From the NCBI RefSeq assembly GCF_030644385.1, contig NZ_CP130060.1, forward strand, positions 1,550,001-1,614,000: a stretch of 64,000 nt of DNA, written 5' to 3'. This DNA is from Stomatobaculum sp. F0698 (GTDB lineage Bacteria > Bacillota > Clostridia > Lachnospirales > Lachnospiraceae). Made by a program: the position numbers and the translations under genes. This document shows positions 7,006 through 15,645 of this stretch, in pieces (the first letter of the stretch is position 1; every line of letters starts with the position of its first letter). The notes below the pieces were generated by a model that saw only the letters and a program-made list of their open reading frames with translations, searched no databases and was not told the DNA's origin.

Positions 7006-8631
7006 TTACGATTTGCTTAAACTTTGATTGCCATATGCGATGAGTCGCTCAAAGTTCTCTCGCCAAGCGGCTTTGCAGCCTTCCTTATTTCTCCAGATTG
7101 CTTCCGGCCCGCTTGTTCTGCCGAGGTCAATTCCATACATCCCGCGGACAGCTTTCAGCTTCTGCGGATTTTTTGCCTTTCCTGTCTGGTAGCAAACATT
7201 TTTTATGTCCGAATAGAGAATCACCGCGCAGAAATTTTCCATCGCCCTCACCTTTAGAACTGTGGAAAGCTGATTGCGAAACTTATCCTCATCCAAATGC
7301 TCATAATGACTGACCAAAATGTATCTCTTGTTCGGAATCGGCTTCAACACATCGGAATATAGCAAAGGCAAAACTTTTTCGGCCTTTAAAATATCATCCC
7401 CTTCCAAGATAGCTATGACAAGATTACAGTCCTCATGGGCTCGGACATACAGACCTTGGGACAGCTTCTTTGCCGATTGCAGCAGCCGATGTACGCTTGT
7501 TGCCGGAGCTTTGAACGCTTGGTACTTGTTCTCGGTCGCAAGTTGAACTTCTTCCGCAGTCATATGGGCATCGTCTTTCTCGAGGTCAAACAAAAAGAGC
7601 CCTGCGGGAATCTCTGCATCATCCGCCTGCCGATTCAAACATACCGGCTCCATCACTCCGCCGAGGCGATTAAAACCGTAGACATAGTTGTGTTCGCTAT
7701 ATCCACCCATCGTGACCAGATTGAAACAGTGATTCTCTATCGCCCTGGCCTTGTTATAGCGATACCACTTCGAATAAACAACATCGCCCCCGGTGGAATT
7801 CAAAATCAAATCCACGCCCTGAAGACCGTAAATTCTGCCGAACAGGGAATGATTGCAGTCATAACAAATCGACATGCCGATTTTATAGCCCTTGAACGCA
7901 ATGGGACGGAACAAACTTTCAATGACTTCCGGATAATTCTCCGCCTCGAACGCGGAGCAACCCGTCATGGTGTGCTTTATGTAAAGGGCATGCTTGGTTT
8001 CATTCTTCTTTGCCCCAGCATTGACATAGATGCTGTATATATGCCCCTTGATATCTTCAGAATTTACAATCAGCGCGCAACCAAGCTCCCTGCTGAGTCG
8101 CTCTGCCTTCTCGACAAAGGAATGGTAATCTCTCTCCGACAGGATATTGGGGAAGCACACATCCGCTAAAAACGGCACATAGCAAAATTCGGGAAATACC
8201 AGAATATCAACCTTGTTGGCTTTCACGATACGCATCGCCTTCTCAAACGGCTCCTCTTCCTGCTCATCTTCTGTCTGGAGATACATGCAGACTCTTAGTT
8301 TGACTTTCTTATCGGAACGCTTGCCCTCTTCTTTTGCTTCATCCGGAGTTTCTTGTAACCTCGGCTTTTCGATGTGCAGGGTTTCAAATCCAAGCCTCTC
8401 GAAAAAACGCACCGTTTCCATACCGCCCGAATACTCATCCTTGCCAATCTCAATTCCGAAAGCCTCTCGATAGGCCATTCCGCGTATGTGTTTTGCCGGG
8501 TATTTCTTTCCTCCGTAGATAAGATAGGTAGAACGCGCCGCCGGATACTCGGGCCTTTCTTCTACAAAGCGCTTTATGGCGCGGATAACGTGTTCCCTCG
8601 TAACAAGTTTCCAGTCCTTGGTTTGTTTCAT
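7006..8631 (-). CDS. McrA-type head domain fused to carbon-nitrogen hydrolase
   Basis: A 541-residue protein with three parts. Residues 12-84 look like the N-terminal head domain of ScoMcrA-type restriction enzymes (YGGKKYPAKHIRGMAYREA, then YSGGMETVRFFERLGFE). Residues 110-350 are a nitrilase-superfamily domain with a complete Glu-Lys-Cys triad: Glu148 in VFPEFCY, Lys219 in YIKHTMTG and Cys256 in GMSICYDCN. Residues 385-510 form an unrecognised alpha/beta domain (LVIAILEGDDI; LVSHYEH; ENFCAVILYSD). No signal peptide, so cytoplasmic. A nucleic-acid-associated domain joined to an amidase suggests a defence or nucleotide-signalling role rather than metabolism, but this is inference. It stands alone, with over 150 bases free on each side. 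Confidence 0.75.
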   Translation of the reverse strand: MKQTKDWKLVTREHVIRAIKRFVEERPEYPAARSTYLIYGGKKYPAKHIRGMAYREAFGIEIGKDEYSGGMETVRFFERLGFETLHIEKPRLQETPDEAKEEGKRSDKKVKLRVCMYLQTEDEQEEEPFEKAMRIVKANKVDILVFPEFCYVPFLADVCFPNILSERDYHSFVEKAERLSRELGCALIVNSEDIKGHIYSIYVNAGAKKNETKHALYIKHTMTGCSAFEAENYPEVIESLFRPIAFKGYKIGMSICYDCNHSLFGRIYGLQGVDLILNSTGGDVVYSKWYRYNKARAIENHCFNLVTMGGYSEHNYVYGFNRLGGVMEPVCLNRQADDAEIPAGLFLFDLEKDDAHMTAEEVQLATENKYQAFKAPATSVHRLLQSAKKLSQGLYVRAHEDCNLVIAILEGDDILKAEKVLPLLYSDVLKPIPNKRYILVSHYEHLDEDKFRNQLSTVLKVRAMENFCAVILYSDIKNVCYQTGKAKNPQKLKAVRGMYGIDLGRTSGPEAIWRNKEGCKAAWRENFERLIAYGNQSLSKS

Positions 8632-8784
8632 ACGTCGATACCTCCCCTTGGCGATTTTGAATGTGAGCGCAAATAGACTCTATATGGATGAGCGTAGAAC
8701 TTTTGCGAGATTGTGCCAAATCGGGTGAATATAGCTACAAAGCAAAGATCTAGATGTGCTTCCACAAGCATACCTTCTTGCATC

Positions 8785-8828
8785 AAAAAGCAGGTACATA
8801 ACGCCTCCTCAAGGTGCATGTACCTGCT
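8785..8828 (-). terminator. Terminator after the DUF11-like surface protein
   Basis: A perfect 11-base stem (AGCAGGTACAT with ATGTACCTGCT) around an 18-base loop, followed on the minus strand by five T. It lies 31 bases after the stop at 8860. Confidence 0.8.
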
Positions 8829-8859
8829 CCTTCAAACCTCTATGAATCTTCTTCATTAT

Positions 8860-10146
8860 TTAGCGAGACGGCTCCATCGTATCCGATTCGCAATCCCGAT
8901 GTACTCTGATTTGAATCTTATCGCGTATACTAGCAACTCTTATTCCTATAGCGGAGTCATTTTGTACTACAACCGTCTCCCCACAAGGAAATAAATCTTG
9001 ATCATCTACGACTCTCACCTTGTAGCAAATAAGCGCTTCCATACCTCCTTTATAATCTCCGATATTAAATCCATTGCTAAACAAATTGTCTTTTTCAATT
9101 GTACCGTCCGGATTTGTGTCATTATAAATCCTTGTTGTCCCAGGTACAAAAGTCAATCCGTCACCTAAATTATCATAGGTCACCACATCTTTTAGAAGTG
9201 TCGTTCCGGTATTTTTAAAATGTATCTTCATATCCAGAACCTCTCCCGGAACAGCATCTATGCTATTGTGATAGTCATTTGCCCCTTCCTTTGAAACGGT
9301 ACAATCCATATCAAATCCTGTCTTATCAACCTTCAATCTAAATGTAATACTACAACCATATTTTCCACCGCCCGGTAACAGTCCCCATCGGTCATACCCA
9401 AGCTTTGTTCCCTTATAATACCCCCCCACTCCAAATAAGGCCTCATCACTGATTAGCTTACCGTTCAGCTCTCCTCCCGTGCGTAATCTGCAAGAGTTCC
9501 GAATATAGCGCAATGATATAGGCTCATTTGCCTGTATATAAGCTGTATCCCATACTTCCTCAGGCGTGGCATTTGTTGTGGTTATTGTCCCTTTAATCTG
9601 GACATTCTCCCCTTTATTTATATTCTCCGGTATTCTCTGCATGATGAGGCGAATATTCTGTGCATAAGTTTCACCAGAACCGCTATCTAAGCTGGAGTCT
9701 GCGTTATTATCAACGAATACCTGTACTTCATATTCTGCCCCAACCTCAGCAACCACATTATCACCAAATTTATCTTCGCTATCGGCCTTTCTGATTCTGA
9801 CAAAATTTCGCTCATCTCCAGTGGCCGGATTATTCGTCATGGAGTTTATTGTCGCTGTTTCAGCATGTTCACCCCATGAGTACATAATACGTTCAGGTCC
9901 CCATGTCTTGAACTTCTGAGTCTTCGGAGCTTCGCCTTTAACCTCTTTACTCCCAGTTTGTACTCCCTCATGTGTCTCATGCACGACCGATTCAGTCTCC
10001 GAAGTTTTACTCGCAACACTTTCCCTATCTGTCTGCTTGTCGGACGTCTTATCTTTTCTCCAAAAGAACACTGCCACTAGAGCGAGCAATAGCAAGCAGA
10101 CAATCAAAAATGGACTGTGCTTTTTGCCCTGTTTCGTGTCTCCCAT
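8860..10146 (-). CDS. Membrane-anchored surface protein with DUF11-like domain
   Basis: A 428-residue protein with one N-terminal membrane helix (residues 12-29, LIVCLLLLALVAVFFW) after a basic segment, then a Ser/Thr/Glu-rich linker (30-80). The rest is predicted extracellular beta structure. Residues 115-225 include VVAEVGAEYEVQVFVDNNA and IQANEPISLRYI. Residues 285-385 resemble a DUF11-like domain: GEVLDMKIHFKNTGTTLLKDVVTYDNLGDGLTFVPGT. There is no LPXTG sorting signal, so the helix is the likely anchor. Base composition is visibly more AT-rich than neighbouring genes, which suggests acquisition. It has its own strong promoter and terminator. The function is not known; an envelope or adhesion-related role is possible. 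Confidence 0.75.
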   Translation of the reverse strand: MGDTKQGKKHSPFLIVCLLLLALVAVFFWRKDKTSDKQTDRESVASKTSETESVVHETHEGVQTGSKEVKGEAPKTQKFKTWGPERIMYSWGEHAETATINSMTNNPATGDERNFVRIRKADSEDKFGDNVVAEVGAEYEVQVFVDNNADSSLDSGSGETYAQNIRLIMQRIPENINKGENVQIKGTITTTNATPEEVWDTAYIQANEPISLRYIRNSCRLRTGGELNGKLISDEALFGVGGYYKGTKLGYDRWGLLPGGGKYGCSITFRLKVDKTGFDMDCTVSKEGANDYHNSIDAVPGEVLDMKIHFKNTGTTLLKDVVTYDNLGDGLTFVPGTTRIYNDTNPDGTIEKDNLFSNGFNIGDYKGGMEALICYKVRVVDDQDLFPCGETVVVQNDSAIGIRVASIRDKIQIRVHRDCESDTMEPSR

Positions 10147-10402
10147 AATTATCCTCCTTTTTGTTTCATACAGGCTTCCTTTGCCTAAAATAATCCCATC
10201 TACAAATCCCTATGAAAACTTCATAGCTAAAATAAGTCTTTGTCTGCAATGCACAGCAAAATGTCATCTCTGTTATTAAACTTTTATTAATAGCACTATT
10301 CAATCATAGCACTTTGACATATATTGTCAATTATTTTCGCCAAATATTTGAATATAACTAACCATTTAATTCTCAGTCATTTCTTTCAAGCCCTAATTAA
10401 GC
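10147..10402. other. AT-rich intergenic region with promoter, no gene seen
   Basis: The stretch between the surface-protein start and the terminator at 10403-10434 holds only the promoter at 10303-10330 and an AT-rich leader. Short open frames here lack ribosome sites. Confidence 0.55.
10303..10330 (-). promoter_or_regulatory. Promoter of the DUF11-like protein gene
   Basis: TTGACA (10325-10330) and TATGAT (10303-10308) on the minus strand, 16 bases apart, in an AT-rich setting. The leader is about 150 bases. Confidence 0.7.
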
Positions 10403-10434
10403 GAAAAAGGCCCCCCTGTTCTCGGGTGGCCTTC
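10403..10434 (-). terminator. Terminator after the receiver/PepSY fragment
   Basis: On the minus strand AAGGCC pairs with GGCCTT with extra C-G pairs inside, followed by five T. It lies 16 bases past the stop at 10450. Confidence 0.65.
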
Positions 10435-10449
10435 CATATCATCTCATCC

Positions 10450-10662
10450 TCAATCATTCTCCGCACTTGCCTCCCGCATCGCGCCGGAGTGTGCATCGAT
10501 CTCGTAGTCATACTCGGTGTTGCCCACATAGAACTCAATCTCGTACACGCCTCTGCCGTCATCGTCTTCATAGCAGCAGTCCACACTGTACCCGTCCGAT
10601 GTGAGCTTTTTCGCAATGATCTCGTTCAGGCTGCGTTCATCTTCCGCAATCAGGATTCTCAC
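10450..10662 (-). pseudogene. Response-regulator receiver start fused to a PepSY end
   Basis: A 70-codon frame. Residues 1-31 are the start of an OmpR-type receiver domain (MRILIAEDERSLNEIIAKKL, then SDGYSVDCCYE, with the acidic pocket Glu7-Asp8-Glu9). Residues 36-62 are the last strands of a PepSY domain (GVYEIEFYVGNTEYDYEIDAHSG). The phospho-acceptor Asp (about residue 51 in a full receiver) and all of the output domain are missing. The simplest reading is an in-frame deletion joining the first 90 bases of a regulator gene to the end of a PepSY gene, removing any kinase between them. Regulator, kinase and PepSY genes often occur together in Firmicutes. It has a terminator behind it and a small ribosome site (GGAGG) ahead. 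Whether the 70-residue product is made is unknown. Confidence 0.65.
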
Positions 10663-10761
10663 GGCTTCTGCCTCCTTTGTCTTAATCTCATCGATTATAC
10701 TTTGGAAATATTAGTATCGCATTAAAGCAGAGAAATGAGAAGGTTCATTCTTCCGCACAAC

Positions 10762-10794
10762 AAAAAAGCAAGCCTTAGAAAAGACTTGCTTTTT
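10762..10794. terminator. Terminator behind the SseB-like gene
   Basis: AAAAAGCAAG pairs with CTTGCTTTTT around a 12-base loop; A and T runs on both sides allow it to work in either direction. It lies about 90 bases after the stop at 10886. Confidence 0.65.
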
Positions 10795-10885
10795 ACGCTT
10801 TTCCCCGAACCGCTTTGAGCTCTATTATCATGTCTCTTTCGATCCGAAGCGACAAGCAGCTTGTAAATCCTGTTTGCTTTCTATC

Positions 10886-12064
10886 TCAGCCTTCCTTCTC
10901 TCGGACATAGAGCGGCGGCTCTGTCCGCACGCCGTCCGCGAAGCCCGCCCGTCTGAGCGTCACAAAATCCACATAGCAGACGCGGCGCAGAAGATGGCGG
11001 CAGGCATCGTAAATCTCCCGGAAATACGCGCGGCAGTTCTCCTCCGGCACATCCAGGATGATGAGATAGGACTGGGTTCCGTCCCCGTCGCTCTTTAGGA
11101 GCAGATCCAGCATGGCAATTTCCCGCCGCGACTTTGCGTAGGCAATCAGCGCGCTTTTAAGGGCAGTTATCTCTTCGTTTTCCGCCGGGTAGCCGAGCAT
11201 CATCTTGCTATCCCGCTCGATGGTTTTGCTCTGCATCTTGGCCTCCCCGAACTCACTCTGATAACCGGGGGAATTTTTGATGCTGCGGATGATGTCGGGC
11301 GAAACGTAGAATAGTTGCGGTCCGTAGGGGTTGATCACAAAGCCCTCGTTTTCCCGGAGCATCCCGATAATCTGCGGAAAGTGGAGCACGATGGTCTCCC
11401 GCTTCCAGCCGTTTGCGCCCTGCGCTTCCATCCGTCGTATGGCGTCCCAATCCGTATAGACCGGCAGGGCTTTCTCCCCCTCATCCAGAGTGACGCGGGC
11501 GATTCCGAACTGCATGCCCTTTTTCAGCGTCACCGTGCCGCTCCCCTCGGGCAGGCTTCCGTCCGTGAGCACCCCGAGCAGGTAGTGGCTCCGTACCAGC
11601 TCCCGGAAAAAGAGATTCAGAAAGTCCCACTCCTGCTGAAAGCGAAACACGACCCGCGTGAGCCCAAGAAGATAGGGATTTTCAATCGGCCGGTTCACAT
11701 CGACCTCAATCTGATAGGGAATGTTCGTAATCAGGGCATAGGTCCAATCGAGGGACAAGCCCTCTTTTCCCGAAAAGAATAGCTTCGTGTTTGCACCGCT
11801 CCCCTGCATCTCCTCTAAGACCGGGTGGGAGATGTTGCCGTCGCGGTGTAATACCGTGACCCGCTCACCGACCGCGGCCTCGCCGAAGAGCTCACCCTCG
11901 GCGTAAAAGCCTTCCCCGGCGTCCGGCAAAACTCGCTCCGCCATCAACGTAAAGCGCAAAGGCGCTTTTTTCAGTGCATTTTCCGGCTGCGATTCCGGCT
12001 GCTGCGCTTCCGATCCGTCCGGCTGCTTTTTGCCGCCAAAGAAATTCTTCAGTGAATCAAACAT
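10886..12064 (-). CDS. SseB-family protein with N-terminal beta-barrel
   Basis: A 392-residue cytoplasmic protein. It begins MFDSLKNFFGGKKQ, then a polar linker. Residues 35-95 resemble the beta-barrel domain 2 of translation factors (LRFTLMAERVLP..GEGFYAEGELFG..AVGERVTVLHRDG). Residues 195-290 fit the SseB N-terminal domain (ALPVYTDWDAIRRME..VLHFPQIIGML..GFVINPYG), and 305-375 the SseB C-terminal domain with paired helices. SseB proteins are named for enhanced serine sensitivity in E. coli; their molecular role is unclear, and related domains occur in secretion- and toxin-linked proteins. Its start overlaps the end of the preceding gene by eight bases, so it belongs to the operon beginning near 14349. 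Confidence 0.75.
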   Translation of the reverse strand: MFDSLKNFFGGKKQPDGSEAQQPESQPENALKKAPLRFTLMAERVLPDAGEGFYAEGELFGEAAVGERVTVLHRDGNISHPVLEEMQGSGANTKLFFSGKEGLSLDWTYALITNIPYQIEVDVNRPIENPYLLGLTRVVFRFQQEWDFLNLFFRELVRSHYLLGVLTDGSLPEGSGTVTLKKGMQFGIARVTLDEGEKALPVYTDWDAIRRMEAQGANGWKRETIVLHFPQIIGMLRENEGFVINPYGPQLFYVSPDIIRSIKNSPGYQSEFGEAKMQSKTIERDSKMMLGYPAENEEITALKSALIAYAKSRREIAMLDLLLKSDGDGTQSYLIILDVPEENCRAYFREIYDACRHLLRRVCYVDFVTLRRAGFADGVRTEPPLYVREKEG

Positions 12065-12899
12065 TTCGTGCTTCCTCCCCGTTTCCGTATATCCTGACGG
12101 TCAGTAACAGTTTCTCCGCCAGCCGTACCGCCTCATCACAGTGTTCCTTTTTAATCAGAAATACGCCATGCGTCTCGCTGAACATATCGAGCTCCGCGAG
12201 GCAGTAATCGCTCCACTGTGCACTCAGTTCCCGGCACCAGCCTTCTATGTCGCCGGGCGCATCGTGCAAACCGTCTTCTCGGATTACCAACTGATACCCT
12301 TTGCAGAGCTTTCCGACCAACATGATGAAGCTTTCCTTATCACACTTCCACTCAAGTTCGACCGCTCTTCTTTGCTCCAACATCTCCTCGTAGAGCGCAT
12401 TCCGCGCATCTTCCGCAGCTTCGAGGCTGTCGGGCTTATGCTTTTTTAAAAAGCGCTTGGTTCGCTCGCTGTCACCGAGCAAAAGCAGCGCGAGTTCTCG
12501 AAAATCCGCCTGAATCGCCTTGCCGTCCACACGCTGCACCTCGATATATCTGCTTGCTTCCGGAAGCTTTAAGCTTCTCACAAAGTTCCGCAGAATCTGC
12601 ACCGCCTCCGGATAAGCGAGTTCCGGAATCATATAGAATCTGCCATCCACATCCAGATGTAAGTCGACACAGTCCTTTTTCTTGTTGACAGTCACCTTCA
12701 TCCGCGTGCAACCCTGAATTGCCTGCGGCGGGGTCAGTTCCATGTACGGAATGTATCCGTCCTGCATCGCTTTCAGCGTGTTATCGATTCCGATTATATG
12801 AAAGCCGTTCCGGTTATAGTTCGGCTCCTTCATATGCCAGTCTTCGTAGTTTTGAAAGAGAACCCGCTGCATCCAGCTGTTAAAACTCCTGTCCCTCAT
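12057..12899 (-). CDS. Hypothetical protein, possibly DUF6630-like
   Basis: A 280-residue soluble protein that I cannot assign firmly. The N-terminal half contains FHIIGIDNTLKAMQDGYIPY and VDLHLDVDGRFYMIPE. The C-terminal half (about 190-275) has CDKESFIMLVGKLCKG, EGWCRELSAQWSDYCLAELD and FLIKKEHCDEAVRLAEKL, a pattern I associate with DUF6630-type proteins found beside SseB-like genes. No signal peptide, membrane helix or catalytic motif was seen. It is placed between the transglutaminase-like gene (13-base gap) and the SseB-like gene (8-base overlap), so all three are very likely co-expressed and may act together. Confidence 0.6.
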   Translation of the reverse strand: MRDRSFNSWMQRVLFQNYEDWHMKEPNYNRNGFHIIGIDNTLKAMQDGYIPYMELTPPQAIQGCTRMKVTVNKKKDCVDLHLDVDGRFYMIPELAYPEAVQILRNFVRSLKLPEASRYIEVQRVDGKAIQADFRELALLLLGDSERTKRFLKKHKPDSLEAAEDARNALYEEMLEQRRAVELEWKCDKESFIMLVGKLCKGYQLVIREDGLHDAPGDIEGWCRELSAQWSDYCLAELDMFSETHGVFLIKKEHCDEAVRLAEKLLLTVRIYGNGEEARNV

Positions 12900-12912
12900 C
12901 TTTTCCCGCTCC

Positions 12913-14349
12913 TTACGGACGTATCACCTGCGGTACTTCTTCTGCCCGCAGCACTTCTTTTCGGCGGCGGAATTCCTCGTAGTGAAGGCCGCGCCCGTCA
13001 AGCGCCATCTCCCCGACCTGATTGTCATAGGGGTCTGCGCGAAATTCCGGCTCCGGGAAGCCCGTCTCCCCAAGTATACGCGCATTTGCCGCCATGCGCC
13101 ATGGGTCTACATTGCCGAAGTAGAAGCGATGCAAGAGCTCGTCTCCGCGCTTCCAAGCGGAACCCCCGTAGGATAAATCCGCGGCCCGCCAACCGAACGA
13201 GGGAGTGTAGAATCGTACCCAATCGTGGGCGCCGATAAACTTAGGCTCTGTCTTTAAGCCGCTCTCCCAGCGCGCCGGGATTCCGACCGCCTCGCAGAGC
13301 GATAGGAATAATAGAGCCTGAATGCCGCAGTCGCCGACGCGGTCCATCGCGCAGCGCTCCGCCATCCTGTCCAGACAAAAATAAGAGGGCATGAAGCTGT
13401 AGCGCACCTGCTTTGTGATGAAGTCATAGAAGCACTTTGCCTTAACGAGGGGCTCTGTCACGCCCTCGGTGAGCGCCGCAGCAAGGCTCCTCAGATATGC
13501 GCTCGGCGGAAACAAGGCACTGTCATATCCGCTCTCGGTTCGCTTTTCTGCACCGTACTTTGTTGTCTCATTTTCCGACTGCTTCTCTGCTCTGCCCTCG
13601 GCTTGCATTCTCTCCGCAAGTCCGTAGACATCGCGGTAGCGCTCGGTATGCAGAAAACGATAGCTTACAATAAAGGGATGGTTTTCCCCGAGTCTTTCCT
13701 CCCAAAAGACCACGCGCTGCGCCGCGCTTTCCGCGCCGAGCTGCCCGCCGGCACTCATCTCTTCGAGCGCAATGTCACCCTGCTCTTCCGTAACACGCGG
13801 CAGAGGAAGATAAGCTCGAACAAGAGCCCCTTCCCGGAAAAATGCCTCCTCCAGCTCGAGCTCCGCGCGCACTGTGATGCGCACAGAGAGTTCCCCTTGC
13901 GCCCGCATCTTTTCCGCACTCTCTTCAAGCAGCCTGCGGTCACTGCCGGGAATGCGGTGTCCCCGTTTCTCCGCCGCTTCCGCAAAGAAGGAATCGGTCT
14001 TACAGAGTGAGTCAAAAAAACGCCCGAAAAAGTGGGCTTCCCCGTCCAGATAACGCCAAAAAATTTTGCCTTTCATGAGAAGGGAATCAAAGTCCGCCTC
14101 CGAAAAATTCGGAACATAGCGCCGCACAAGTTCCAGCGCTTCCGCCCTTGTATAGGGATACTCCGCGGGCAAACGGCGCAATATTTCCAGCTCCGCGCGG
14201 AAGCGTCGCCGCTCCTCCGGAAGACACTCTCCCGTCTCAAGCAAATGCTGCAAATACGCCTCTGCCTCTTCTAAATTCCCGCGCTCCTTCATCTGCTGCA
14301 CAGGAGACGGAAGCGGCAGGTACATGCTTTCAAAAATGCTCTTTCCCAT
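12913..14349 (-). CDS. Transglutaminase-like cysteine protease-fold protein
   Basis: A 478-residue protein starting at the ATG at 14347-14349, which has GGAGG eight bases upstream; an in-frame extension of 50 codons reads into the hairpin of the previous gene and is not used. The C-terminal third is a transglutaminase-like domain with a full Cys-His-Asp triad: Cys341 in VGDCGIQALLFLSL, His375 in GAHDWVRFYT and Asp391 in WRAADLSYG. Upstream, LVKAKCFYDFITKQVRYSF is the usual helix before the catalytic Cys. Residues 1-250 are mostly helical with a beta insert (SVRITVRAELELEE), like the N-terminal domains of arylamine/peptide-processing transglutaminases. No secretion signal, so cytoplasmic. It is the first gene of the three-gene operon ending with the SseB-like gene. 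Confidence 0.8.
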   Translation of the reverse strand: MGKSIFESMYLPLPSPVQQMKERGNLEEAEAYLQHLLETGECLPEERRRFRAELEILRRLPAEYPYTRAEALELVRRYVPNFSEADFDSLLMKGKIFWRYLDGEAHFFGRFFDSLCKTDSFFAEAAEKRGHRIPGSDRRLLEESAEKMRAQGELSVRITVRAELELEEAFFREGALVRAYLPLPRVTEEQGDIALEEMSAGGQLGAESAAQRVVFWEERLGENHPFIVSYRFLHTERYRDVYGLAERMQAEGRAEKQSENETTKYGAEKRTESGYDSALFPPSAYLRSLAAALTEGVTEPLVKAKCFYDFITKQVRYSFMPSYFCLDRMAERCAMDRVGDCGIQALLFLSLCEAVGIPARWESGLKTEPKFIGAHDWVRFYTPSFGWRAADLSYGGSAWKRGDELLHRFYFGNVDPWRMAANARILGETGFPEPEFRADPYDNQVGEMALDGRGLHYEEFRRRKEVLRAEEVPQVIRP

Positions 14350-14375
14350 TGCACCCTCCTTCTCAGTCAACGGCA

Positions 14376-14404
14376 AAGGGATGCCCGCATTGCGGACATC
14401 CCAA
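14376..14404 (-). terminator. Hairpin between DUF819 and transglutaminase genes
   Basis: GGGATG-CCGC pairs with GCGG-CATCCC around a 3-base loop, 32 bases past the stop at 14435. The T run is only three bases, so termination is probably partial. Confidence 0.5.
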
Positions 14405-14434
14405 GTAAGATACACTGTCACAAAGACTCTGCTG

Positions 14435-15613
14435 TTATAGGAATAGCCGCAGCAAAGCGCCCATGCCGAGTCCGCAGAAGTTTCCGATTGCCGCGCCAAG
14501 CACGCCCATCAATACGCCGATTCCGGCATAGGAAGCGTCATACGCGGATGCCACAATGGGTGCGGAGGCCGAACCGCCGATGTTTGCGAGCGATGCCGTC
14601 GATACCATGCAGAGGTCCCAGTGGAAGACCTTCGAGAGCAGATACATGAGAAGCACGTGGATGACCAGGATGAAGAGTCCGTATACCACCCACATGGGCG
14701 CCGAGAGCAGGTCGGATACCGACGCGGTCGATGCGAGCAGCGAGACCACCACATAGAGGTATACATTCGAGAGCTCTTCGACCGCCGGGAGCTTGCCGAG
14801 CGAAGTGCCCGCACAGATGAGTCCCAGGATACTGACAAAGACCGTCGTCAGGGTACCCTTGTCAAACATACCGAGCCCCACGCCCGCGAGTGCCGCATTG
14901 CAGCTCTTTCCGACCATCTGAGAGAGAGCCGAAACCATGAGCGAAAGTCCGATCAGGAAAATCCAATCCGCACTGGTCGCAGCCTTCTTCTCCTTTGCGA
15001 CCTCGGCATTCGCACTCTCCGCAATGGCCTGCAGCGTCGAAGTGTCTGCCTTGACCGAAGCGTTCCAGCGCCCCGCATACTTCACCGCGAGCAGGAGGAG
15101 CGCAATCCAGACCGAGTAGCAAACGGTATCCAGCGCAAGCGCGCAGCTGTACGCACCGGCATCGACCGGAAGCGCCGCCTGCATGGCCGCCATGTTCGCA
15201 GAACCGCCGACCCAGGAAGCATAGAGCGCCGCAACCGCGCCCCAGGTATCCGTGCCGAGCGTCCCCTTAAAAATCGGGTAGCCGATCAGGAAGCCGATTG
15301 CTAAGGTCAGCGAGCAGCCGAGGAAGATTGCCACCATGCGCCCGCCGAGCTTTGAGAGCTTCTTAAAGTCGCAGCGAAGCAGCATGACAAAAATCATGGC
15401 GTAGAGAATGTTGTTTTTGAGCGCCGAATAGGTATTTGCGCAGGCCTCGGAATTGTAGAGTCCCATGGTGCAAAAGACCATGTTCAGCACATAAATCCAG
15501 ACCAGCGGCGGCACAATGTTAAAAATCTTCGCCTTGGTCTTTTTCTCCAGGAACAGCAGCATCCCGGCAAGGAAAATAAGAAACGCAATGTAGGTAAACC
15601 CGTTGGTGATCAT
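14435..15613 (-). CDS. DUF819 (YjcL-like) membrane protein
   Basis: A 392-residue polytopic membrane protein of the DUF819/YjcL family. The start at 15613 is preferred over the ATG five codons upstream because GGGGGAG stands at the right distance. About ten to eleven helices are visible, with family features SWVGGSANMAAMQAALPVD near residue 137 and an equivalent repeat near the C-terminus (ANIGGSASAPIVASAYD, then GIGVLMGVLGAAIGNFCGLG), showing the inverted-repeat layout of a transporter. The central loop carries a charged insert of about 25 residues. It lies 32 bases after the dipeptide epimerase gene; such pairs recur in Firmicutes, so import or export of a cell-wall dipeptide or amino acid is a reasonable inference. 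Substrate unproven. Confidence 0.85.
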   Translation of the reverse strand: MITNGFTYIAFLIFLAGMLLFLEKKTKAKIFNIVPPLVWIYVLNMVFCTMGLYNSEACANTYSALKNNILYAMIFVMLLRCDFKKLSKLGGRMVAIFLGCSLTLAIGFLIGYPIFKGTLGTDTWGAVAALYASWVGGSANMAAMQAALPVDAGAYSCALALDTVCYSVWIALLLLAVKYAGRWNASVKADTSTLQAIAESANAEVAKEKKAATSADWIFLIGLSLMVSALSQMVGKSCNAALAGVGLGMFDKGTLTTVFVSILGLICAGTSLGKLPAVEELSNVYLYVVVSLLASTASVSDLLSAPMWVVYGLFILVIHVLLMYLLSKVFHWDLCMVSTASLANIGGSASAPIVASAYDASYAGIGVLMGVLGAAIGNFCGLGMGALLRLFL

Positions 15614-15645
15614 CTCTTTCTCCCCCATTTTTTATTGTTTGATGC

